From assembly GCA_024449915.1 (NCBI GenBank), contig JAMZAV010002007.1, forward strand, positions 1-64,000: DNA of 64,000 bases, given 5' to 3'. The stretch is from Sweltsa coloradensis (lineage: Eukaryota; Arthropoda; Insecta; Plecoptera; Chloroperlidae). The position numbers were made by a program, and so were the translations under genes. Shown here piece by piece: positions 45,130-57,217 of this stretch. The first letter of the stretch is position 1; the number at the start of each line of letters is the position of its first letter. The notes under the pieces were generated by a model. It was not told where the DNA came from, ran no database searches, and saw nothing but the letters and a program-made list of their open reading frames with translations.

Positions 45130-46640
45130 TATATTGACCCTCCATTCCATTATCTGACCCCAAGTGTCATCAAAAACATTCTCCTTGTTGAAGGAAATTG
45201 AATTAACTACACATATTTCTTTAAAAACCAAAAACTATCAATTAAAAAAAAAAATTAGATTGAGGCACCTTGTTAAACGCTTTTTCATAATCTATATGAT
45301 GCATCTACCTCCCCACCTCTATCTTAAATATTTGCCAAATCGACAGCCGAGTATCACAAGAAAACCATTTCCCTGAATCCATGCTGTACATTTGACAACA
45401 CGCCTTTTGTCTCCAAAATATTCATCAAAATAGTCTGGTAGTGCTAGTCTTTCTATCATCTTACAACCGACCGATATTAATGACACAGGTCTAAAGTTTC
45501 CAAGTACTCTCTTGCCCCCCCCCCCCCCTTTATGAATTGTCCAGTCTTCTGGCAATATACCATGTGGAAAATATATCATTCAGATGGATCAACAGATGCT
45601 CCAGCCAATTTTTAGTATTGCCCATTTACTCCGTCTCCCCCTGACGCATTTCCGTTCTTAAATTTCTTCACTACTTTAAATACCCTCTAAATTTATTGTC
45701 ATAGGACAGTCACCTCTAATGTTGGTTCTTAATAATAAACACTCCTCATCTTTTTTTTAAACACTTCTGAATTAAGAGCTTCAGCCTTTTCTTGATCACT
45801 GGCATAGACTCTCCTTCATCTCATTTTACAGTAAGAATTCCTCCTTTACCCCCACCCCCCCTACCTTGTATATCATCCTTATCTCACATTTTCTTCATAT
45901 AACCATGGATTTACAAGGCTCATGGATATGCATCTCTTGGTTAATTGGTGTACTGTGAAACTCGCCCCGGAAAACAAAAACTTGTCAAACATTGTCGCCA
46001 TTTTTGCCTGTTTACACAATTATTTACATTTTGAAGTGCAAAAATGGCCGCCAATTTTATTATTGCTATAAGTTTAGGCCTAAACAGGAAACGAGAATCT
46101 CAGACACACCGCCCCATAATGTTGCAGGTCCAGGAACGCCAGTTACTATTGTAAGTCCATGATATAACTATTCCACGCCTCCACCTAAGCTTCATTAATT
46201 TTGTTTTCTAAGCTAAGTCCCCAAATCCCTTTTCACTGTTTACTTAAATTGTATAACTTCCTACTCTTCCTCTTGATGGCATTTACTTTATGATTGTAGT
46301 ATGATGGATCACTATTTTGCTTTAAATATTTAAATGGAACACAATCATTTGTGACATCATCACAACTTCAAGAAATGTACCACACAGTATTTATATCACC
46401 CTCTGATGCTGCCCAGTCGTCGTATCTATCCCATAATTTTTCTCGTACATCCCTCACATATGCCAATGCATAATTCCAAACCTTCTACGCCACTTTGCCC
46501 ACACAACTCAAAATAACACTTGAGAATACTTCAAAATCCGCTATGGGAACAAGATGATCGCTTAAACTCTGAACTTCATCAATACTGAGACAACAGCTTC
46601 GCATCTAGTACACACAACAAAAATTGGCGACTCTTTACCA
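45130..46640 (-). pseudogene. Second non-LTR retrotransposon fragment, decayed
   Basis: Minus-strand pieces: FEVFSSVILSCVGKVA and VWNYALAYVRDVREKLW (46400-46550) are the linker before RT. LPEDWTIHKGGGGGKRVLG with NFRPVSLISVGCKMIERL (45440-45560) is the RT entry motif. YIDYEKAFNKVPQS follows at about 45260-45305. A C14 run (45515-45528) gives the Gly stretch inside the RT. Frames are broken repeatedly, and the YADD part is not found. It may be another copy of the preceding family, though it differs in sequence. Confidence 0.75.
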
Positions 46641-46722
46641 CAAAGCACAATTATTATTGTTTTGTTTCACACCCCCGTCTGGCTACAAGTATATTTACAA
46701 CATGTAAATTGACATTCTAAAA

Positions 46723-47106
46723 CTAGGAAAACGCTAAAGTCCCGTCGCGTTGTTGAACGAGCACCGGTACGTGCAACACGACTCGAGTACGACATTCCCT
46801 TAATGTTACATACCAATAAGTCTTTAAGGTCTTGACCGATTTAGCTGAAAATTTGTAAAATAGGAGAGAAAGTTGTACTTATTGACCCTGCAAAATTTCA
46901 TAACGATCGTACATTTTTTTTTTTATTACCAACGATTGGAATTTTGTTCAAAAACTATACAACAACCCGCATAGGTGGTATGTACATCTGTGCAAAATTT
47001 CAGGTCGATCAGAGAAACGGTGCGACCTGTACCGAAGCAGTAACAGAAAAAAAACAGACATTCGAGCCATAAGGGTCAAGTGGAGACGCTCGCTACGCTC
47101 GCTCAA
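46723..47106 (-). mobile_element. Compact Helitron-like element, family H3
   Basis: The minus-strand 5' end TTGAGCGAGCGTAGCGAGCG is at 47106. The 3' end at 46723 is CTAG + T with hairpin AACGC-GACGGGACTTTA-GCGTT. 384 bp, colinear with the copy at 44714-45115. Confidence 0.87.
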
Positions 47107-47177
47107 ATAAACTGTTTACATCTGAAATTTTGTTTTGTTTAAGTTTGTATCCACTTTTTGCTTTAGTAAATATGATA

Positions 47178-47780
47178 CTAGGAAAACGCTAAAGTCCCGT
47201 CGCGTTGTTGAGCGAGCACCGGTAAGTGCAACACGACCCGAGTACGACATTCCCATAATGTCCATTTTATCAGTTAACAGTCTTTAAAAGACGAAAACTT
47301 TCAATGTTGTTGTTGATCGCTGAATTGAATGGCGCCACGGGACAACAATGTAATCGAAATGCCTTCTAAAGTGTATCTTTGTTTCTTCACTGCCTCCTTG
47401 ACAAATTTCATAACAATCGGAACAACATCATTTTTCGAATTATGATTACCAATAAGTCTTTAAGGTCTTGACCGATTTAGCTGCAAATTTGTAAAATAGG
47501 AGAGAATGTTGTACTTATTAACCCTGCAAAATTTCATAACGATCGGAACATTTTTATTTTTTTATTTTTTTATTATATTTTTTATTTTTATAACCAACGA
47601 TCGGATTTTGTTCAAAAACTATACAGCAGCCCGCATATGTGGTATGTACATGTGTGCAAAATTTCAGGTTGATCAGAGAAACGGTGCGACCTGTACCGAA
47701 GCAGTTACAGAAAAAAAGAAGAAAAAAACAGATATTCGAGCCATAAGAGTCAAGTGGAGACGCTCGCTACGCTCGCTCAA
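47178..47780 (-). mobile_element. Helitron-like element, family H3, longer variant
   Basis: Same ends as the two shorter copies, but about 220 bp of extra sequence (47255-47450) includes a second AACAATCGGAACA-type block, as if the interior had been duplicated and diverged. CTAG at 47178 is preceded by A; TTGAGCGAGC at 47780. Confidence 0.85.
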
Positions 47781-48032
47781 AAATACCCAATTACTCACCC
47801 TAAAGGTATTAATCGGTTAACTCGGTGAATGATGGCCATGATAAGTCACATCGACGTGGTCGAAATAACCCGTTTTGTGTCATATCTTTCGTATATCCTC
47901 GAACAGTTATTAATTTATGGACAACGTTTCGTGCTAATTATAATAGCATACATGCATACCTACACAATAAATAAATATTTATTCACGGATATCAGAAAAA
48001 AATCAAATGAACGTTGTTACTAACTGTGAAAG
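47781..48032. other. No recognisable feature
   Basis: Short AT-rich spacer. Confidence 0.4.
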
Positions 48033-48400
48033 CCGTAATTGACGACTAGAATTTTACCCGCCTCCTGACGTCACGAGGCAACATGGCGGAATGAGTTGGG
48101 ATAAATCCTCATTTAGCAAGTTGACGTCTGTTGAACGGCGCTTCACTGATCACGCTTAATTCTATTCATTATTTGGATAATATTTAGCAAACATATCTTT
48201 CCTTCTAATAGCGATTATTTCAAAATTTTAGACAGTCATTAACTTGTTTTATCGATGTACGCATTATACAATATACATGGCAAAAATATGAAAGATTATA
48301 AATTTTCTCAACTTGAATTGACAAAAAACTACTGACCGGATTTTGAAAAGACCTCCTTCAAAAAATGCATCCGGCTGTTTAGACAAGAAATTAATCAACA

Positions 48401-48570
48401 TTCTAGATAGAAAGTGCACTGAACGAAATTTTATAGCATAGGTTCATGTGCAGTGTATGTGTTTTTATGTCAAATACGCACTTTTGACGTGCGGATAAGC
48501 CGTGAAAAACTGCACGCTGCATATTAACCCTTGCTGTAAATTTTCGTTCAGTGCACTTTGTGTCTAGAAA
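48401..48570. mobile_element. 170-bp MITE
   Basis: The terminal inverted repeats of about 40 bp begin TTCTAGA and include AAAGTGCACTGAACGAAA with TTTA.AGCA. The right end is the complement at 48525-48570. The interior of about 80 bp is non-coding. It sits directly beside the hairpin element that follows. Confidence 0.8.
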
Positions 48571-48576
48571 GTTAAA

Positions 48577-48976
48577 CACACACATAACAAAAACTTGTAG
48601 AAATACAGCCAAACCTTACACACTCAAAAGGAATGAGATCTAAAAAAGGGCCAAGCTCATCTACCCTTCCACATTTGCGCACGTACAGTGTCCCATAACA
48701 GCATCCTCGAAAAGCTTGGCAAAATAGAATTTGCGATTATTAATTTAAACGTAATAGTTTATCCAAGTTCTTTTTTTCTAATTAATTTAAACGTAAACAT
48801 GCAAATTCTATTTTGCCAAGCTTTTCGAGGATGCTGTTATGGGACACTGTACGTTTATGAATTAAGAATGCGCAAATGTGGAAGGGTAGATGAGCTTGGC
48901 CCTTTTTTAGATCTCATTCCTTTTGAGTGTGTATAAGGTTTGGCTGTATTTCTACAAGTTTTTGTTATGTGTGTGA
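48577..48976. mobile_element. Near-perfect hairpin (foldback) element, copy 2
   Basis: The left arm 48577-48735 and right arm 48801-48976 are inverted copies differing mainly by a 16-bp insertion in the right arm (TTTATGAATTAAGAAT). The 65-bp loop holds two direct TTAATTTAAACGTAA words. The family also occurs at 9344-9740. A transcript through it would form a dsRNA of about 160 bp. Confidence 0.88.
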
Positions 48977-50221
48977 TCTCATTACTTTTTCAAGTTCCAT
49001 TACAAAATTATTTGTTAAAATATAATATTTTTATCAAAGTTGATTTAATTTTCATGGTATTAGCAATAACAATAGGATGTAAAATATCTAGGCCCGGATT
49101 CATGTACATCCTGGGTATAGGTGGTATAACCATGGTATAACGACGGTATAAGGACTGGTTAAGTCTAGGCAACTCACATCCAATTATGAAAACTTTCCCA
49201 TGTAACAACAAACGCACAACTAATGTTATTTTACACCTATTTCACTGTATCCACAGCCATGTAAATCATCAGATAATCAAAAGAATATTGAAAATTTTCA
49301 CCATCTTTTGTTTAACATTTTCATTAAAAGTGACAGGAGAAAAAAAAAGAAAAGGCTTATTATTGCCGTAAATTTTGGAATAGCCTAGGACTATCATACC
49401 ATTGTTTATCTGCATTAGGCTTTTAGTAATCAAAAACTGGTTATTTGTGCGGAAAGTGTATCAGAAAAAGGTTGTGCTGGCCTAGGGTTGGCTAAGAAAG
49501 GCCTAGGGCTTGTCAAACATGTAACGTAAGTACTTATTTTATCTAGTCCATAGGCCTAATCGAACTTTAGACCTACACTGTTGTATTATAAATAATTTTC
49601 TACATCTGGGCCTAGGCCAGGGACGGTTTCTGATTTGTTTTATGAGAGTATAATGACACCTTTTCTCGTTCCACACAAAGAAGAAAAATTTAAAATGTCC
49701 GCTATTTGTTTACGTATCGCACTTTCCCGCCTAACTCTGCTTGTACCGTCAACAAGTGTCAAGTAACTATAGTTACTTGTTGATTGTATGCCTAGTGTAT
49801 AAGGCTTATTTTAAAACCTTTATTTGGAAGCCTTCCAGCAAACTTTTTCAACTTTTTTTTCAAAAGAGACTATATTACTATAACCTTAATGTCCATGTAA
49901 AATATGAACATTGTAGCCCCACCCGTCTGGTCAGAATCGCGGGCCGATTGAAACTGACGAATTAGATGTTAGCAGTAGCAGTAGCAGTAGCTAACATCCT
50001 TAAAGTGATTTTGAGCATGTTTCAAGCCATTTTTTCACCAAGAAGGAATAATCGTACCCCAATAAAATTTGGCATGTGTTGTCAGGTACCTAAATCCCCT
50101 CGATTGTGATAGTTTTCAAGTTCACATCACGTTACATGACGGCTGGGTAACACCTCGAAATCACCCCAACTCTGCTTGGTGTATAAGGTGCTTGAGTGTG
50201 TAGCGCTACGGGCACCTAGAT
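48977..50221. other. Interior of the 48.0-51.2 kb element, no gene
   Basis: 49780-49945 is an H2 core fragment (AACATTGTAGCCCCACCCGT, CTTAATGTCCATGTAAAATA). 49970-49995 is a short (AGTAGC)n. The rest is unassigned AT-rich DNA. Confidence 0.5.
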
Positions 50222-50334
50222 TATTTCTTGTCTAAACAGTCAGATGAATATTTTGAAAGAGGTCTTGTCGAAATCCGATAAGTAGTTTTTTGAGTCGTTT
50301 TGATTATTTTTTATGTATGATGCGTCCATTGTAA

Positions 50335-51066
50335 TTGGATGAGCGTAGCGAGCGTAGCGAGCGAAGCGAAGATTCCATTTCACTACACTGGAGAAAAAAA
50401 TCCGGAATGTTTTTTTTTTTTTTTTGTATTTTTGTGTGTTTGTTAACACGATTCCGGCTAAACCGATACTCCGATTGCGATGAAATTTTATGGAGGCCTT
50501 CGAAATCTCTGAACTTAGAACTGCCACGTTTTTGAGCGCAATCGGGAAAATTTTTCTTATGAAAAACGCAATTTTACGATTTTTTTCGATTTTTAAAAAA
50601 ATTCTTCGACTTATAACACTTACATGCTTTATCCGATGTAATGATTTTTTAACAGAACCTTAATTTTATGAATTAAGATATTCGTGTGAAATTTGAGCTT
50701 AATCGAAACATTATTTCTCATGAAAATCGAAATTTTACGGGTTTTTTCTTTTTTAAAACAATTCTTTGACATATAACACCTTAATGCTTTATCCTATTGT
50801 AATGATTTTTTTATGGAACCTTAATTTCATGATTTAATATACTCGTGTAAAATTTGAGCGCAATTGAATAATTATTTCTTATGAAAATTGCAATTTTACG
50901 ATTTTTTTCTTTTTAAAATTACGTAAAAATTACGATTTATTAAAAAAAATTAAGTTAATTTTTAATTTAATTAATTTAATTTAAAAAAAAAATCTTCGAA
51001 TAAGTAATGATTTTTCACAGAACAACAGAAAATCCGCGTAACTCAATGCAGCTCAATGCACCAATA
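50335..51066 (+). mobile_element. Helitron-like element, family H1, 3'-truncated
   Basis: The 5' end TTGGATGAGCGTAGCGAGCG is followed by the standard H1 order, including a T17 run and three ATGCTTTATCC blocks. It stops at CTCAATGCACCAAT, just before the subterminal repeat and hairpin present in the copy at 30881-31510. Confidence 0.82.
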
Positions 51067-51263
51067 ACGGCTGTGTCAAAAAATTCGCAATAATCGCTAT
51101 TTTCAACAGACGTAAACTTGGGAAATGAGAATCTATCCAAACTCTCGACACTTGGCCTATCGATCGTTTTAAGCTCCGCCCATCACCAGTCGTCAATTGG
51201 GCCTATATTTTATTGTTGGGTGGAAGAATGATGAGCAATTGTACATCTGTCCTCGCCATGCAG

Positions 51264-51481
51264 GCAGCTGTTGGAACCCCACCACCCCGTCCGGGGGCGT
51301 CGTGCTCATCTTGGCTCTCATCTTCGCCCTAATAGTCTACAACGCGTACGCAGCCTTCATCACCTCAGTCCTCTCAGTTCACACGACCTCCATCAAGACT
51401 CTTGACGACCTCCTTAGCAGCGACCTCCAGTTTGGGTATACGTCCACCACCATCCCTTCTTCAGACGACGTCTTCCTCAGG
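51264..51481 (+). CDS. Ionotropic receptor (Ir75-like), exon E, TM2 and start of S2
   Basis: A 218-bp exon entered in phase 1 after CCTCGCCATGCAG and leaving in phase 0 before GTATGT. It completes the pore motif as CMQG-SCWNPTTPSGG. GVVLILALIFALIVYNAYA is TM2, continuing FITSVLSV, the position of the SYTANLAAF gate of glutamate receptors; IRs are looser here. TTSIKTLDDLLSSDLQFGYT is the start of the S2 lobe, with the family's sI-tl-DLl-S-l pattern. The remaining S2 and TM3 exons are not found before 64000. The open frame upstream of the acceptor is intron sequence. Confidence 0.9.
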
Positions 51482-51684
51482 GTATGTGTATTTCAGCTCT
51501 GACGGTATTGTCATCTTCATACTTGCACACAAGAACAATGTCACAATCTTTTATACCATACTAGGAAAACGCCAAAGTCGTTGTTGGGCGATTGAGCGAG
51601 TACTCGGGTACATTTGCATTTTATTTGTTATTTTAGCAAATAATTTGCGAACTTTAAGAGCGTGATTCAACAAGCTGAGACTTG
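51482..51684. other. Intron with a Helitron-like terminus
   Basis: CTAGGAAAACGCCAAAGTCG at 51561, preceded by A, is an H4-type 3' end in minus orientation, followed by TTGTTGGGCGATTGAGCGAG. The matching 5' end is not identified. Confidence 0.5.
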
Positions 51685-52330
51685 TTGGACGAGTGAGAGA
51701 AGCGAACGGAGTCTCTACGGCAAGTTTACGGCACTTGTTGTGCGGTTGTGTTTATGTGTGTAAAGGTGGGATTTCAGTTGCGGATCGCGCGGCGTGGCGT
51801 GGCGCGGATCAAGTTTTTAGCCAATCAGCGGGCCCCATTTCCGATCCGAGGATTCGGTGGATTCAGATCCGTGACTTTGAAAATATTCAATATTTTGTCC
51901 GACGATATCCACGGTCCGCGGATGCAGCCAATAGGAATTCGGGAAATCTGATGTGTAAGAAGTGAACAATATAACCTAAATCCATGACATTTGTCCCGAA
52001 TGAAGTGATTCTTCATACAGAAAGACTTGATTCAAAAGGAAATGTTATGTTATATGTTTTAAATTATGCAAAGTAATTTAAAAATAGCTTTTCCCATGGA
52101 ATAAGTTATTGTGTGATTAAAATAAAAGGTAGGAATATTTGGGAAATCCGCGGATGGCACCGCCATGGGTATCCACAGGTGAAATCAAAAAAAGTACAAA
52201 TCCACGCCTCGCTGCGCCACGCCTCGCCGCGCAATTCCACAACTGTATGTGTGTGAAGTGTGTTTCTATGCGCAGGGGTCAAACTTCTCGTCCGATTTTG
52301 ACCAAATTTCACACCAACGTCAAGGAACAA
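51685..52330 (+). mobile_element. H5 Helitron-like fragment with a nested CAGTTG element
   Basis: TTGGACGAGTGAGAGAAGCG starts the fragment. Its continuation CGTCCGATTTTGACCAAATT at 52278 matches the inverted fragment at 58822-58981. Between them a 460-bp insertion has inverted ends CAGTTGCGGATCGCGCGGCG (51777) and their complement ending at 52235. TATGTGTGT lies near both sides. No coding content. Confidence 0.55.
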
Positions 52331-52332
52331 TA

Positions 52333-53090
52333 GGGAACCTAAGTGGGCGTTGTCTGGTTCTCTCGGTCAGCGTGGTATAGGCGATTAACCCGTGCTAAAT
52401 GTTTCGTAAGCGATAGCGCGAGAACCCGACCACGGACCGGAAAATTATATTCATACTGTAAGAAACTATAATCTTTCCTCTTTGCGTGGATATACATAAC
52501 TCTGCTCTATCACAAATATTAATGACATTTGTTTTGAGTTGAAGTGAACTCTACATTTACACTGTTGCCAAACCTTCCAAACTGCTCATGAAAAAACACG
52601 TAAAAACATTTTGTACGTGGCATCAGCATAAACATTTGGTATCCGACTTACTTTGTGGCTACTGTGAGGTCACTGGGTTGTACTAGATTATACATTACTA
52701 ATAAAATATCCTTTAATGTGCCAACAAAATCTTGAGTGCGAAGTACATTTAGCAACCATGGACAGGCGCGTGGTATGCGAGGATGCCATAGCTGCACACA
52801 ACGTGGCTGCGTCTCGCTTAGGTTGCCGCTCAGTCAGAGTACATTTGCGACAGCGCGCAAACATGGGTCCATTTAACTCATAATAGTTTGAATTTAGGAA
52901 GCGTCATCGAGCAAAGTAGGATGCCATCATCTTCTTTACAAAATTATGCATCTTGTGATGTTATTGGTTTAGATTTCTTTTACGCGAGTCAAAAGATACG
53001 GCGAGTTACATTTTCGTACCATGCTAATTCTTATGGGCGCTGAGACCAGAGAGAACCAATTTCCTTCCCGCCTTCAAAACTTAGGTTCCC
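52333..53090. mobile_element. MITE with GGGAACCTAAG ends and TA flanks
   Basis: GGGAACCTAAG at the left and CTTAGGTTCCC at the right, with a further inverted match of GGTTCTCTC/GAGAGAACC inside. TA lies on both sides, as expected for Tc1/mariner-type insertions. The 758 bp encode nothing recognisable. Confidence 0.65.
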
Positions 53091-55652
53091 TATAGGCACC
53101 GTGCGTTCGTACAAGCAGCGCTCGCAGCGGCCACTCTTTGCAATTCTGAAATGCACCGGCTCGCGCGTACTAGCTGTCATCATTTCGGCGTACCACGTTA
53201 TTGAGGTTCTCTATGCTGTAATGTTTGCTACAATTTGTCTAATATTGTAATGTTATATGGACAACGGCAACGACAGTAGTAGTTGTTGTTAGATGCATAA
53301 CCTGTACAAGAATATCTCGAAATATGTAATATTATCTCAGTTTTCCGAGCCGGCCGTGGGAGCAAGTGGGGAGGGAGTGCAGTTTGCTTAGTCATTTAAA
53401 ATTTTTAAAGTTATAGAAAGTAGGCCTAGATGGGTGGGCTCTTTATGACATTGTTTTCTCACAAAATAATTAACGAACTTAAATGAAATTTAGAACAAGA
53501 AATGCAAGGGAAACTTATGTTTATGTGTAAGATTAATTTTTGGTAGGTATAACTTATAGGCCTACTACTTACGAGACCACACACTATGATTCTTACATTC
53601 AACATTAGTATCGGCTGTATCGTGTAGTAAAGTACGACGGAACCGACAGGTGATTCTCAACCTCTGGCAATTTTTTTTCCCGGGGTTTTTTCCTCGGTAG
53701 TAATACAATAATTGTCAAACTAACATAAATATATAAATAGCTAACTCTTGAAGCACCATTGCACCCTGACATTTAAACACGAGAAAGTAGTGTAAAGTAG
53801 GGGCGAAGAAACGGTCTTCCAAAACTCTTGCAGTTCGGTTTTTTTAAACAGGATACACTTTTTCTATTTTTTTGTTTTGGCATTATTTTTCCCGATGCTG
53901 GATTATTCCCAAAATGAAAATAGATTAGGTTGATTTTTAGAGAACATAACTTTAGATGGGGATGTGTTTTTTTTTATTTTGAATATGAACTATATTTGAA
54001 CGAAAAAATGAATACAGTTTTTTTATCTTATTTTTGTATCCCTTTTGAGAACTAAGACATTTTCAGTAAAGTATTAGAAAATCTACACCAAATTAGATCG
54101 TAAATCATCAAGTACGGAAAAACATTAAAAATGGATTTTTTTGCAAAAAATTCTTTAGATTATTTCAAAATACAGAAAAAATCCATAACTAAAAATTGAT
54201 TATTTATTCAACAGTTGTATTATTGTTATTACGTCTGCTTCTATGAAGTATGCAAATATACTCCTCTTATTTCAATTCTATTGTTACCCAAAGTCCCCGA
54301 TTTAATTTCCTTGCAGGACGATTAAGTCGCCCCTTTGCTTTGCATTTATTTTTTTATATTGTTGAAAATTTAAATTTAAATTTTGATGATTAAAAAAACT
54401 AGATGAAACGCAATATTTTTATCCGCGACCTTCTGTATTGGAACAGGGAAAACAAAAAAAACACGGGGCCATTGGCTACACAAAATATGCTGCAATGCGT
54501 GAAATATAACAATAATGGTAATTTGGTAATATCGACAATTTAATCATTATTCGAGAAAACACCAGTGCCCATTTCCAGAGGGGAATTCTTCAAACAAGGA
54601 CCATTTTATAAAAAAAAATGAGTCCCCCCACCACCTTTTTCCTTACTGCATGATGATTTTCTTAGCGATAGTTTTTTTTTTATTATTTTTTTTGGGAAGC
54701 TAGTTTTAACAAAATATATTTTTTATTGAATGTATTTTATATCTATACCTTTGCAAGGAATAAAAATATTTTTCGACACCTTTGGGTTTCTCTATATTTC
54801 GAGTAGGCCTGATAAAAACGACCAGGGAACTATTATTTTTTTTATTCAAAAACAAAAATTATTTTCGTTTTTGTTTAAATATTTTAGGGTGAGAGACCTT
54901 TTTTTGCTATCACCTCATTTCAAGTAGATGGTGTGTGGATATATCATATTATAATAGTTTGCCTGGCCTTTAATCGACGATTATAGGGAATCATTCACGC
55001 ATTTAAAATTTTTAAAAATTTGCATTGAAAATCAAATTTTTTTCGAGCCGACGATAGATGAGTTTCCCCCTGACAGACGCCCGCGAATCTCAGGTTACCT
55101 CGAAGTTGCGCGGCTTTGCCCGTGGGCTTTACTCGATCTCACAGCGCGTCATGGCCAAAAACGGTGCCCCTAGATAGAGTGCTGTTTTTAAAATGCACCT
55201 TGTTTTTTGTTTCTTTTCTTCTAGCGGGGGTGAGAAACCCTTCCGCTTGGTTTTAAAATGGACCAAAGGGAAATATACTCCCCCACCGGCGGAGGCTCCT
55301 AACTGCTCGTGTGGCCACTAGGTTAGGTCTCGCAACCGTTTTCCCCACAAGTATAGCAGCCAAATTTTGATATGCACGAGAAATAGAGGGAATTTTAAAA
55401 TCAAAATGAACCTACTTAGCGCGCTCTAAAACTTTACCACAAAATGACGAGTAGAGGCCAGAAAAGAAAACGCGTGCATTTCGAGAAAATAAAATGACAA
55501 CCCCAAAAATAATGAAGCTAGTAATTTGTTGAGTAATTAATAAAAAAGAAATAAATTTTAAAAACCTATGTTTTTAGTGGAGTGTAGGATATCCATGACA
55601 TTTTTTTTACGATTTTTAAAAATTTATTTTCTAAAAAACCTGTTTTTGATAA
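53091..55652. other. Intron or intergenic DNA, no feature recognised
   Basis: 2.5 kb, AT-rich with a GC-richer stretch at 55040-55330. I searched by eye for the missing IR exons (S2 end, TM3) and saw no splice-bounded open stretch that fits. Confidence 0.5.
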
Positions 55653-56217
55653 TTGGGTGATTGTAGCGAGCGAAGCGAAGATTCCCTTTTGCTACACTGG
55701 AGAAAAAAACCGGAATGTTTTTTTTTTCTTTTTTTCTTTTTTTTTGTATTTTTGTCGTCTGTAACATGATTCCGGCAAACCCGATACCCGATTGCGATGA
55801 AATTTATGGAGGCCTTCGAAATCTTTTGAACTTAGAACTGCCACGTTTTTGAGCGCAATCGAATTTTTTTTCTCATAAAAATCGCAATTTTACGATTTTT
55901 TCGATTTTTAAAAAAATTCTTCGACTTATAACACCTACATGCTTTATCCGATGGTAATGATTTTTTCACAGAACCTTAATTTTAGAAACTTATATATTCG
56001 TGTGAAATTTGAGCGCAATCGAAAAATTATTTCATATGAAAATCGCAAATTTATGATTTTTTAAAAAACATTCTTCGACATATAACACCGACATGCTTTA
56101 ACCGATAGTAATGAATTTTCCACACAACACCTTAATTTTATGGATTTATATATTCGTGTGAAATTTGAGCGCAATCAAACAATTATTTCTCATTCTAATT
56201 GCAATTTTACGATTTAA
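55653..56217 (+). mobile_element. Helitron-like element, family H1, 3'-truncated
   Basis: A diverged 5' end TTGGGTGATTGTAGCGAGCG, then AAGATTCC, a T-run and H1 blocks (ACACCTACATGCTTTATCC). The end at about 56217 lacks the hairpin and CTAG. Confidence 0.75.
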
Positions 56218-56620
56218 ACAGCGTTTTGATAAAAATGCTAAGGCTTTTACAATTTTCATTTATTTTTTAAAGTAAAATGTATTTTAGATTAAAAAACAAT
56301 ACATCTAAACATTTTTGTTAGTTTGAGTGTAACATAGCCTTAAGGTTCAGTTAGTTTATTTTTACATGAATTCACTGGGCCATTATAATCATTTTTAGAG
56401 AAATTTGTAATCTAGGCTTCTTTAAAATTTAGTAAAATTGTTAAGAATAACACTCTATACAGCCCTAGATTAGGCCTAATATCAGTACTGGTGGCCATTT
56501 TCCCATGTAAAATAGCATACAGCGCTCAAGAAAAAAATCATTAAATGCTTTTAGCAAAATATCAACATAAAATAAATTTATGTATTCACTAAATAAAAAA
56601 GTAAACTTAAAAAGCAATAA
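56218..56620. repeat. Segmental duplication, copy 1
   Basis: AACAGCGTTTTGATAAAAAT through GAATAACACTCTATACAGCC and CATTTTCCCATGTAAAATAG matches 57977-58640. This copy lacks about 290 bp present in the other. Confidence 0.8.
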
Positions 56621-56630
56621 AAACGATAAA

Positions 56631-57198
56631 TGGATGAGCGAAGAGAAGACTTCAATGTCACTGACCCCCAAAAAATTTAGCTCGGGTGTTTTTTCTTTTT
56701 TCTTTTCTGTCTGTTTGTTAACTCTCTACCAGGCAAACGGCATATCCGATCTTGATGAAAATTAGAGGGGACCTTCGAAATCTCTGAACTTAGAGGTGTA
56801 TTGCTTTTGGGTACAATCAAAGAAATATTTCTCATGAATATCGTACTATTACGATTTTTTTTTCGATTTATAGTGCGATATTTTCGTAACATTTGGGCCG
56901 ATTCTGACCAAACGGGTGGGGCTACAACGTTCATATTTCACATGGACATTAAGGTAATGGTGATGTATTGCTTTTTGAAAGAAAAAGTTGAAAAAGTTAC
57001 CCAGAATCCATAGAATAAATGTTTTAATATAAGTTTTTTAGGTATAATAATAACAATTTACAAGTAACAATAGAAACTTGACAACAATCACCAACAATGC
57101 GTTCAAAAGGCACTTGATAAGTAAATAGATCACACGCAAACTAAAACCTTACAAAAAAGCTTATACATCAACGCGACGGAACTTAAGCGTTTTCCTGG
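56631..57198 (+). mobile_element. Helitron-like element, family H2
   Basis: The 5' end TGGATGAGCGAAGAGAAGAC, one core repeat, and a 3' end with ATACATCAACGC, hairpin AACGC-GACGGAACTTAA-GCGTT and TTTTCCTGG followed by T. The terminus is thus CTGG rather than CTAG. Confidence 0.82.
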
Positions 57199-57217
57199 TG
57201 ATGCAAAATTGCTGGTT

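Larger units (their letters stand above)
48033..51195. mobile_element. Long-inverted-repeat element with nested insertions
   Basis: The left arm 48033-48400 and right arm 50222-51195 are inverted copies. AATTGACGACT at the outer ends, GACGTCTGTTGAA, TAGCGATTATT, then CAAAAAACTACT..CGGATTT and AAGACCTC..TCAAAA are shared in the same order. The right arm is interrupted by an H1 Helitron-like element (50335-51066). Between the arms are a MITE, a hairpin element and an H2 core fragment. The element ends 69 bp before IR exon E. No transposase seen. Confidence 0.65.

Noticed and set aside
41350..46640. One single LINE copy spanning both minus-strand RT regions
   Set aside because: A complete H3 element separates them, and the second region repeats the RT entry segment in a different sequence, so they look like two insertions.
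51693..51965. 90-codon frame after IR exon E as a possible further exon
   Set aside because: It lies across the CAGTTG inverted-repeat insertion and shows none of the S2/TM3 pattern expected of the receptor.
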